From Fidelibacterota bacterium (GTDB lineage Bacteria; Marinisomatota; Marinisomatia; SCGC-AAA003-L08; TMED6): a stretch of 7,355 nt of DNA. The position numbers were made by a program, and so were the translations under genes. Shown piece by piece: positions 1-6,529 of the stretch (within the stretch, counting starts at the first letter, position 1; every line of letters starts with the position of its first letter). The notes under the pieces are model-generated. The model was given only the letters and a program-made list of their open reading frames with translations, searched no databases and was not told the DNA's origin. The stretch lies in contig JAAZYZ010000042.1 in NCBI GenBank assembly GCA_014239355.1, positions 1-7,355 of the forward strand, in the 5' to 3' direction.

Positions 1-492
1 AACTGAACTAATACTATTGGTTGCAGCTGTCCACCCACCAAGAACAGGCAAAGCTCCAGGTACAGAACCTATAAGTGTATTAAAAGTGCTAAACCTCTTA
101 CTTGGAGTATAAACAAATAAATATAAGAAAATTGTTAATAGACATATTATTGCTGTTAATTGATTAACAGTTTGAAAAATAAAAAATACACCAAAAACAG
201 ATAAAATAGAACCAAATAATAATGCATTAAGAGGCTTTATTCTGTTTGATGGAATCGGTCTTTTCATTGTTCGTTTCATCTGAGCATCAAAATCTTTTTC
301 TAAGTATTGATTCAAAACTGCACAACCAGTAGAGGAAAAAAACATTCCTATTAATAAAAACAATAAATTATCATAATGGTTTATATTTAATAACCCCTCA
401 GATCTTAAACCTAAATAAAACCCTAAATAACCTGTTAGTAATACTAAAAGGCTAATTCTAAATTTCATCATTTCTATATAATTTTTAATCAT
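1..492 (-). CDS. ctaB: Heme O synthase (protoheme IX farnesyltransferase), 3' end cut by window
   Basis: Integral membrane UbiA-family prenyltransferase that attaches a farnesyl group to heme B, giving heme O, the substrate of the adjacent heme A synthase. The visible part is 164 residues, about half of a usual ~290-300 residue protein, and the frame stays open to the window edge. The first prenyltransferase motif is clear at residues 61-79: N61, E65, D67/D69, M72, R74-T75 and R78-P79. A second family block, YTPSKR at 128-133 followed by a Gly/Pro-rich stretch ending in GGW (152-154), also fits. Hydrophobic segments lie near residues 13-29, 43-60, 90-106 and 112-128. The ATG at 492 overlaps the ctaA stop by 8 nt. 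An AAAGGA at 505-510 lies 12 nt upstream and favours this start over Met8 (471) or Met9 (468). Also named cyoE. The call is firm, but the C-terminal half cannot be judged. Confidence 0.95.
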   Translation of the reverse strand, partial: MIKNYIEMMKFRISLLVLLTGYLGFYLGLRSEGLLNINHYDNLLFLLIGMFFSSTGCAVLNQYLEKDFDAQMKRTMKRPIPSNRIKPLNALLFGSILSVFGVFFIFQTVNQLTAIICLLTIFLYLFVYTPSKRFSTFNTLIGSVPGALPVLGGWTAATNSISSV

Positions 493-1438
493 ACTTTAAT
501 TTAATCCTTTGAAAAGCAATTATAATAAGTCCTAAAATTACACTGGACAACCATAAATGATACAATCTAAAAGATTCATGAATTATATTAAATCGTAAAC
601 CTTCCCCTATTAATATTTGAGTACAAATTGCATATAAAATAAATTTCACTATTAATTTTACTGTTTTAGAAGGTTTGCTAAGATTTATAATATGATTCCA
701 AAGTATAGCAGAACAAGTCAACATTGAAAAACCTAAAAAAGGATGAATGAACTTTACTAAATCTGTTTGATGTACATATTTTTCCATACGAATGAAATAA
801 GGGAAATGTATTAATAAATTATCATCTAAAAATGTTCTAATATAAGATCCAGAAAAAACTAACATTAAATTAATTATAAAAATTAATAATAATATTATTT
901 TTGATGAAGGTGAATAATTAGTATTGTCTTCTAAATTAGGGAACATTGCTATAAAACCCCTATTGGTAGTATAAACTAAAGAAATAGTAGTTAAAATAGC
1001 AATATATAGATGAATACTTACAGAATGTTGGTAAATAATATTTTGTCCATCAATACTTGTAGCAATTTGTCCTCCAAACCAGCCAGCAATAATAATCAAT
1101 AATAAAGAGCAAAATGACCCATAAAAGAGAAACTTATCTTTTTTGAAAACATAAAACGATTTTAAAAAAGTATAAAGCATAGATATACCCAACACTACAC
1201 CTACTAAACGATTGAAATATTCTATCCATGAGCCATAAACTTTATCCTGTGTAGGATTAAATTCTTCAGGGATATCATCAATTGAAAAAGGAGGAATCCA
1301 ACTGCCATAACATTTTGGCCAATCAGGACAATCATCACCTGATTCTGTTATTCTAACAAAACCACCAACAAGTACAAGTATATAAAGTAATATAACTGTA
1401 ATTATTGAGGCTTTATAAAATTGATACATTTTATCCAT
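485..1438 (-). CDS. ctaA: Heme A synthase, COX15/CtaA family
   Basis: Membrane enzyme that oxidises the C8 methyl of heme O to the formyl group of heme A, needed by aa3-type cytochrome c oxidase. The 317-residue protein has about eight hydrophobic segments, starting near residues 11-29, 79-94, 105-120, 139-156 and 180-198. After TM1 comes the family signature GGFVRITESG, then C37-PDWPK-C43, the extracytoplasmic cysteine pair. Likely heme-ligand or conserved histidines are H143 (HLYIA), H232 (IHPFLGF) and H294 (YHLWLSS). At the usual E-x-x-H-R position the sequence reads E73-Y-F-N76-R77, so the first canonical ligand is Asn. I recall EYINR in Bacteroidota homologues, so this may be lineage-typical. 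The start at 1438 overlaps the aacS stop by 8 nt (ATGGATAA), and no Shine-Dalgarno sequence is visible, which suggests translational coupling. Met4 (1429) is an alternative start. Its neighbour ctaB makes its substrate. Confidence 0.93.
   Translation of the reverse strand: MDKMYQFYKASIITVILLYILVLVGGFVRITESGDDCPDWPKCYGSWIPPFSIDDIPEEFNPTQDKVYGSWIEYFNRLVGVVLGISMLYTFLKSFYVFKKDKFLFYGSFCSLLLIIIAGWFGGQIATSIDGQNIIYQHSVSIHLYIAILTTISLVYTTNRGFIAMFPNLEDNTNYSPSSKIILLLIFIINLMLVFSGSYIRTFLDDNLLIHFPYFIRMEKYVHQTDLVKFIHPFLGFSMLTCSAILWNHIINLSKPSKTVKLIVKFILYAICTQILIGEGLRFNIIHESFRLYHLWLSSVILGLIIIAFQRIKLKYD
505..510 (-). promoter_or_regulatory. Shine-Dalgarno sequence for ctaB
   Basis: AAAGGA on the minus strand inside the ctaA C-terminal codons, 12 nt before the ATG at 492. 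It shares its spacing with the hpd and hmgA sites, which supports this start over Met8 or Met9. Confidence 0.4.
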
Positions 1439-3365
1439 TTTTTTCTATAATATCAATATTTTTATAAAAATCTAAACTTTCAGGATTTGATAAGGCATCA
1501 ATATTTATTACATCTTTATCTTCAATAATATTTTTAACTGCTAATTCAACTTTTTTACCATTAATTGTATAAGGAATATCTTGAATTTGAATAATTCTAT
1601 AAGGAACATGCCTAGGAGAACAATTAATTTTTATATAATTTTTAATATCTTTTCTTATTTTATCTGTTAATTGTTTTGTCGGCATTTTAACAAACAAAAT
1701 AATAACTTCATCATCATTATAATCATACCCTATCACAACACTATCTTCTATATATTTTATTTTATCTAAAATTCTATATATTTCTGCAGTACCAATTCTT
1801 ACTCCACCAGGATTAAGAGTTGTATCTGATCTTCCAAAAATTTTCACTGTACCATCTTTATAAATAGAAATATAATCACCATGCCTCCAAATATTTGGAT
1901 AAGTATCAAAATAAGCATTTTTATATTTTAAATTATTATGATCATTAAAAAAATAAATGGGCATAGAAGGAAAAGGAGTCACACATACAAGTTCTCCCTT
2001 ATCAGCAATAAGTATTTTTCCATTTTTATCAAAACTTTTAACATCCATACCAAGACCTAAAGATTGTAGTTTCCCCCTTATAATTGGCTTAATAGGATTA
2101 CCTAAAGCAAAACAAGATATTATATCAGTCCCTCCAGATATAGAACATAATTGTACATCATGTTTCCAATTATTATATACAAAATCAAAATTCTCTTCAA
2201 TAAGAGGTGAACCCGTAGAAAGAATTAAACGTAATTTTTTAAAAGAATATTTGTTAGGAATAATATTATTTTGTTCTAAAAATGAAATATATTTGGCACT
2301 TGTACCAAAAACAGATAAATCAATTGAATCAGCTATATCAAGTAAAGAATCTTTATGAGGATAAAAAGGATTTCCATCATAAAGTACTAAAGTTGCTCCT
2401 ACAGCAAGACTAGATACAAGCCAATTCCACATCATCCAACCACATGTTGTAAAATAAAATATTTTGTCACTTCTTTTTAAATCAGAATGAAGAACTAATT
2501 CTTTCAAATGTTGAACTAATGTCCCTCCAGAAGAATGAACAATACTTTTAGGCTTGCCTGTTGTTCCTGATGAATACATAATATATAAAGGATGTGAAAA
2601 AGGGAGCTGAACAAATTCAAGAGAATCATTTGAATCAGGCATATCATTCCAATAAATACAATTATCTATATCAGAAGCACCTATAAGGTTTACACATATT
2701 GTTTGATTAATTGAATCTAAAGCATCTCTAATTTGGTTAATTTTAGATGATAAATTTATTTTTTTACCTTTATAAAAATATCCATCACTTACAAATAATA
2801 TCTTTGGATTTATTTGTGTAAAACGATCTAACACACCCTTAATACCAAAATCAGGAGAACATGAACTCCAAATAGCTCCAATAGAAGATGCTGCTAACAT
2901 TGCAATAATAGATTCTGGGATGTTAGGCATAAAAGCTGCAACCCTATCACCTTCTTTAATACCTAAAGATTTTAAATAAAGAGCGCATCTATTAACTCTA
3001 TCAAATAATTGACTGTAAGTAATTTTACCTTTTATTTGATCTTCACAGAAATATTCAATAGCTATTGAATCATCTCTAAATTTTAATAAATTTTCTGCAA
3101 AATTAAGCTTAGCTCCATCAAAAAAAGTAGAACCTATAAAAGAATCTTTTCTGTTAAATATAGTTTTTGGGTTTGATGAAAGTTTTATATTACAAAACTG
3201 GTAAACACTGTTCCAAAAATCTGAAACATCAGTAATACTCCAATTATATAAATCATCATAATTTTTTATATCTTTTTTATAATGATTATTTACAAATGAA
3301 ATAAATTTTGCAATATTAGATTCGTTATAATGATAGCTAGTAGGCTGCCAAAGAATATCTTCCAT
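1431..3365 (-). CDS. aacS: Acetoacetyl-CoA synthetase (acetoacetate-CoA ligase)
   Basis: ANL-superfamily adenylate-forming ligase of the cytoplasm that converts acetoacetate, ATP and CoA to acetoacetyl-CoA. Its 644 residues are close to the usual ~650 for this family. The N-terminal ~100 residues resemble the acetyl-CoA-synthetase-like cap (WNSVYQF, KLNFAENLL at 86-94). The phosphate-binding loop SSGTTGKPKSIVH at 265-277, followed by GG-x-LVQHLKEL, is characteristic of acetoacetyl-CoA rather than acetyl-CoA synthetases. CGWMMWNW follows at 308-315. Further ANL motifs are SGGTD (410-414), WRHGD (493-497), GRSD (511-514) and NPGGVRIGTAE (518-528). The C-terminal catalytic lysine lies in NGKK (602-605). 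The start lies 2 nt after the TAG of the preceding gene. Beside homogentisate-cleavage genes, its likely job is to activate the acetoacetate released from tyrosine. A role in ketone-body or PHB-type metabolism is possible instead. Confidence 0.9.
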   Translation of the reverse strand: MEDILWQPTSYHYNESNIAKFISFVNNHYKKDIKNYDDLYNWSITDVSDFWNSVYQFCNIKLSSNPKTIFNRKDSFIGSTFFDGAKLNFAENLLKFRDDSIAIEYFCEDQIKGKITYSQLFDRVNRCALYLKSLGIKEGDRVAAFMPNIPESIIAMLAASSIGAIWSSCSPDFGIKGVLDRFTQINPKILFVSDGYFYKGKKINLSSKINQIRDALDSINQTICVNLIGASDIDNCIYWNDMPDSNDSLEFVQLPFSHPLYIMYSSGTTGKPKSIVHSSGGTLVQHLKELVLHSDLKRSDKIFYFTTCGWMMWNWLVSSLAVGATLVLYDGNPFYPHKDSLLDIADSIDLSVFGTSAKYISFLEQNNIIPNKYSFKKLRLILSTGSPLIEENFDFVYNNWKHDVQLCSISGGTDIISCFALGNPIKPIIRGKLQSLGLGMDVKSFDKNGKILIADKGELVCVTPFPSMPIYFFNDHNNLKYKNAYFDTYPNIWRHGDYISIYKDGTVKIFGRSDTTLNPGGVRIGTAEIYRILDKIKYIEDSVVIGYDYNDDEVIILFVKMPTKQLTDKIRKDIKNYIKINCSPRHVPYRIIQIQDIPYTINGKKVELAVKNIIEDKDVINIDALSNPESLDFYKNIDIIEKNG

Positions 3366-3367
3366 AA

Positions 3368-4222
3368 CTATCTTTCTTCAAGAATACTAACGATAGTCCA
3401 AGCACAATCAAATAACCCCTCATTAATAAATTTTTTACATAGTAACTCTAAATCATTTAAGGAATCATTTTTATACTCTTTATAAATTGTATCTACAATT
3501 TTAGGTTTTTTATTAACACTTGAAAGTTGTGATAGCTCATTTGCAGTAATAACATTACTATTTAAGATCTTCTGAGGAATAGCATCAAAACCTAAACCAT
3601 TATGACGAGGTTTTTTAAATTCAAATAAACCGTCTTTAGATTTTGAATACCATGAACCTCCCATTCTAGAAATAGCATCTAATAAATTAGGATCCACTAC
3701 ACCTTTAGTATCTAAAATATTTTCTGATATATGAAACATCACTATCTCTCCAAGAATTAAATTTCCACTAGCTGGTTTATTTCCTAAATAAATTATATCA
3801 TGTAACTTACATTCCATAACAAATGAAGATTCTCCTACAAAAGGAGGATTTACAATGGTAGACTTTTGTTTTGTTAATCCAGTTTTTTCAAACTCATCAA
3901 TTGATCTTTCATATTCACATGAAGATAAACTCACTTGACCAACCATATTTGAATTAGCAATTGAAATTGTAAATTCTTTAGTTTCTTGAATATTTAATAG
4001 AGTATCTTTTGGTTTGCCTGTTCTACCACTCAAAGCTGGCGAAAAACCTACAATTGGAGGATTTGCTCCAAACCCATTAAAAAAAGAATATGGAGCAAGA
4101 TTTACTTCATTATTATTACTAATAGAAGAAACAAACGCTATAGGTCTTGGGACAATACCTGAAATCATCAGATGATAATTAGTTTTAATATCTAAATCTT
4201 TTGGATTGTATTGTTTTTTCAT
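3368..4222 (-). CDS. Flavin-reductase-like FMN-binding protein, role in tyrosine cluster unknown
   Basis: A 284-residue member of the flavin reductase-like (DIM6/NTAB-type, split-barrel FMN-binding) family. The family block is at residues 22-62: GIVPRPIAFVSSIS, then NLAPYSFFNGFGANPP and IVGFSP. Next come KDTLLNI at 72-78, an FTISIAN strand (84-90) and, near 152-162, SGNLILGEIVMF, typical of the second half of the domain. Members bind FMN and reduce flavins with NAD(P)H or act on small substrates; the actual reaction here cannot be read from sequence. A GLGFDAIP segment (209-216) follows the core. The last ~45 residues (240-284) form a charged, helix-like tail beyond the usual ~200-residue domain. 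The gene sits between hmgA and aacS, with 41 nt before it and 2 nt after it, so a part in homogentisate breakdown is inferred from context only. The ATG at 4222 has no visible Shine-Dalgarno sequence. Confidence 0.82.
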   Translation of the reverse strand: MKKQYNPKDLDIKTNYHLMISGIVPRPIAFVSSISNNNEVNLAPYSFFNGFGANPPIVGFSPALSGRTGKPKDTLLNIQETKEFTISIANSNMVGQVSLSSCEYERSIDEFEKTGLTKQKSTIVNPPFVGESSFVMECKLHDIIYLGNKPASGNLILGEIVMFHISENILDTKGVVDPNLLDAISRMGGSWYSKSKDGLFEFKKPRHNGLGFDAIPQKILNSNVITANELSQLSSVNKKPKIVDTIYKEYKNDSLNDLELLCKKFINEGLFDCAWTIVSILEER

Positions 4223-4263
4223 AGATTATATTTTACTTTAATTAATAATTGTAACATTTATAT
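4223..4263. other. Only sizeable intergenic gap (41 nt), no terminator seen
   Basis: This gap lies between the hmgA stop and the flavin-reductase-like start and is almost entirely A and T. There is no GC-rich hairpin followed by a T-run, so no intrinsic terminator can be supported. A TATAAT at 4225-4230 (minus strand) lies only 2 nt before the ATG, too close to act as an ordinary -10 element for this start. The gap therefore looks like a plain operon spacer. Confidence 0.5.
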
Positions 4264-5409
4264 TTATAACCAACTTAAATAATATTTATCATCTTCTATC
4301 TTAAGTGAATTTTCAGTAATATATAATGGCTTGAAAGTATCAACCATAACTGCTAATTCATCAGTTCTTTTCTTACCAATTGAAGCTTCATATTTACCTG
4401 GTTGAGGTCCATGAGGAAACCCCATAGGATGATAAGTAATAGATTCTAAACCTACCCCTTTTCTACTCATAAAATCTCCTTGAGAATAAAAAATAACCTC
4501 ATCAGAATCTACATTAGAATGAGGATAAGGAGCTGGTATAGCATCTTTATGATAATCAAACATTCTACTTACAAAGGAACATATAACAAATCCATTAGAT
4601 GAAAATGTTTGATGTACAGGAGGTGGCTGATGAAGACTTCCTGTAATAGGTTCAAAATCATTAATATTAAATATCCATGGGAAGTAATACCCATCCCAAC
4701 CCACTAAATCAAAAGGATGATGCGCATAAAACATTTCTTGAAGACCTTGATTAGTTCTAACATTAATTTTAAAACTACCCTCCTCATCTTTAGGATCTAT
4801 TAAATCTGGTGTCCTAATATCTCTTTCACAAAATGGAGAATGCTCTAATAATTGCCCAAATTTATTTCTATATCTCCTTGGAGTTTCAACTGGAGATTTA
4901 GACTCAATAACTAAACATCTAATAGTATCATTAATTTCAAGCTTCCAGATGACTCCTCTAGGAATAACAATATAATCACCTATTTTTATTTCTAACTCCC
5001 CAAAATTTGTCAACAACTTACCTGCACCTCTCTGTATATATATTACCTCATCAAAATGTGCATTTCTATAAAAACTATCCATATTTTGTGTTATATGAGC
5101 TTTATGGATTATTACATCATCATTGAAAAGTAAAGGAATTCGATCATAAATAATATCTCCCTTATCTGGGATATGTTGTGTTTGAATGTGTCTAGCCTGA
5201 TGTTTATTATTAATTTTTTTAATTTTAAATGGATACAATGAACCTAATTTTGAAACTCTTGTAGGCATTTTTAAATGATAAAGATTAGAATATACACTTG
5301 AAAAGCCCTCACGACTAACTAATTCTTCATAATATATAGATTTAGCACTTCTTTTAAATACAGTATGCCTTTTAGGAGAAACTAACCCTCTAGTTTGATA
5401 AAATGGCAT
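4264..5409 (-). CDS. hmgA: Homogentisate 1,2-dioxygenase, short cupin form
   Basis: Fe(II)- and O2-dependent cytoplasmic enzyme that opens the ring of homogentisate to maleylacetoacetate. The protein is 381 residues from the chosen start, shorter than the ~440 of the human/Pseudomonas type. The N-terminus MPFY...KRHT is typical. An N-terminal cupin half contains NAHFDEVIYIQRGAGK and GDYIVIPRG (about 116-152). The strongest signature is GWDGYYFPW...NINDFEP followed by HQPPPVHQTF (about 237-269). Presumed iron ligands are H297 and E304 in HSNVDSDE, and H333 in FPHGP. The H-to-E spacing is one residue longer than in human HGD (H335/E341). I chose the ATG at 5409, one nt after the hpd stop and 11 nt downstream of AAAGGGG (5421-5427). 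The longer frame would start at a GTG (5430) inside hpd and add seven unconserved residues. Confidence 0.93.
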   Translation of the reverse strand: MPFYQTRGLVSPKRHTVFKRSAKSIYYEELVSREGFSSVYSNLYHLKMPTRVSKLGSLYPFKIKKINNKHQARHIQTQHIPDKGDIIYDRIPLLFNDDVIIHKAHITQNMDSFYRNAHFDEVIYIQRGAGKLLTNFGELEIKIGDYIVIPRGVIWKLEINDTIRCLVIESKSPVETPRRYRNKFGQLLEHSPFCERDIRTPDLIDPKDEEGSFKINVRTNQGLQEMFYAHHPFDLVGWDGYYFPWIFNINDFEPITGSLHQPPPVHQTFSSNGFVICSFVSRMFDYHKDAIPAPYPHSNVDSDEVIFYSQGDFMSRKGVGLESITYHPMGFPHGPQPGKYEASIGKKRTDELAVMVDTFKPLYITENSLKIEDDKYYLSWL

Positions 5410-5410
5410 T

Positions 5411-6526
5411 TTACAAATTACCCCTTTCACCTTGTGCTTTTTCTATAGATTCAAATAAAGCCTGAAAATTACCTTGCCCAAAACCTTTAGAGCCTTTTCG
5501 TTGAATAATTTCAATAAACAAAGTAGGACGATCTTGTAAAGGTTTAGTAAATATTTGTAATAAATAACCATATTCATCTCTATCTACCAAAATATTTAAT
5601 TCTTTTAATCTCTTAATATCTTCATCTATACCACCAACTCTTTTTAATAAATTATCATAATAGGTGTGAGGAATGTCTAAAAATTCAACACCATCATTTT
5701 TTAAATTTGCAATAGATGTAATTATATCATCAGTTAAAATTGCTATATGCTGAACTCCTGCACCTTCATTAAACTCTAAATACTCTTCTATTTGTGATTT
5801 TTTTAAACCTTCTGCTGGCTCATTTATTGGCAGTTTTATTTTCCAATTTTTCGAACGTAAAACTATACTCTTTAAAGCTGAATATTGCGTTGATATATCA
5901 CCTTCATCAAACCTTACAAAGGTTCCAAAGCCAAATACTTTTTCATAATATTCACGCCAAAAATCCATTTTATCCAATTCAACATTTCCAACTACATGAT
6001 CAATTAAAACTAATTTACTATCAGATGTTTTTATAACAGGTAAATGTAGATCTTTAAATTTTGGGGCCCATAAACCCTTATATTTAGTGTCATCTATAAA
6101 AGAATGTATTGTATCACCATAGGTTTTAATTGAAGCACTACAAAATAAACCTTCTTCTTTATCAGAATGAGGTTCAATATTTGGTATAGCACCTCTCTCT
6201 ATACAAGAGTTATAAACAAAATTAACATCTTCAACATCAAATGCCACGTCTCTAACACCATCACCATGTTTTCTTAACCAATCAGAAGCAAAGTGAGAAG
6301 ATTTTAATGGGGTTGTAAATACAAAAAATATTTTTCTACTTTTCAAAACATAAGATACATGAGAATAAACTCCTGTTTCTGGACCACAATAAGCATAAGG
6401 AGTAAACCCAAAAGCAGATCTATAAAAATGAACTACTTGTTTTGCATTACCTACATAAAACTCAATATATTTAAATCTTTTTATATTGAAATGCTCTTGA
6501 CCTTCCCATTTATCGGTCATATACAT
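5411..6526 (-). CDS. hpd: 4-hydroxyphenylpyruvate dioxygenase
   Basis: Non-heme Fe(II) dioxygenase of the vicinal oxygen chelate fold that converts 4-hydroxyphenylpyruvate and O2 to homogentisate and CO2, the step before HmgA. At 371 residues it has normal bacterial/eukaryotic HPPD length. It contains two glyoxalase-like domains: residues ~14-145 (structural) and ~170-345 (catalytic). The metal ligands are visible as H177 (LIDHVVGNV), H260 (GVQHIAI) and E339 (LFIEIIQR), with normal spacing. Active-site QIFTKP (324-329) and the C-terminal lid signature KGFGQGNFQALFESIE (347-362) distinguish it from hydroxymandelate synthase-like relatives only in part, but its neighbour hmgA settles the role. 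The ATG at 6526 is 3 nt after the aminotransferase stop. AAAGGAG at 6539-6545 lies 12 nt upstream; Met3 (6520) is a poorer alternative. Confidence 0.96.
   Translation of the reverse strand: MYMTDKWEGQEHFNIKRFKYIEFYVGNAKQVVHFYRSAFGFTPYAYCGPETGVYSHVSYVLKSRKIFFVFTTPLKSSHFASDWLRKHGDGVRDVAFDVEDVNFVYNSCIERGAIPNIEPHSDKEEGLFCSASIKTYGDTIHSFIDDTKYKGLWAPKFKDLHLPVIKTSDSKLVLIDHVVGNVELDKMDFWREYYEKVFGFGTFVRFDEGDISTQYSALKSIVLRSKNWKIKLPINEPAEGLKKSQIEEYLEFNEGAGVQHIAILTDDIITSIANLKNDGVEFLDIPHTYYDNLLKRVGGIDEDIKRLKELNILVDRDEYGYLLQIFTKPLQDRPTLFIEIIQRKGSKGFGQGNFQALFESIEKAQGERGNL
5421..5427 (-). promoter_or_regulatory. Shine-Dalgarno sequence for hmgA, decides its start
   Basis: AAAGGGG on the minus strand, lying within the last codons of hpd and 11 nt before the ATG at 5409. 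The alternative GTG at 5430 has no purine-rich GG core upstream, so this site supports the MPFY start. Confidence 0.5.
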
Positions 6527-6529
6527 AAA

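Noticed and set aside
1957..2358. 133-codon open frame on the plus strand inside aacS
   Set aside because: It lies wholly antisense to a well-supported gene, its product has no recognisable motif, and AT-rich DNA with few stop codons in this frame explains it.
1431..3365. aacS as acetyl-CoA synthetase or a fatty acyl-CoA ligase
   Set aside because: The IVHSSGG-x-LVQHLKEL continuation of the phosphate loop and the CGWMMWNW block match acetoacetyl-CoA synthetases, and the homogentisate context supplies acetoacetate.
4225..4245. TATAAT and the palindrome TTAATTAA in the 41-nt gap as promoter or operator
   Set aside because: TATAAT is only 2 nt from the ATG, and an 8-bp A/T palindrome is expected by chance in sequence this AT-rich.
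5794..6036. 80-codon plus-strand frame inside hpd
   Set aside because: It is antisense to the catalytic part of HPPD, and its low-complexity Leu/His/Ile content is the mirror of the coding strand.
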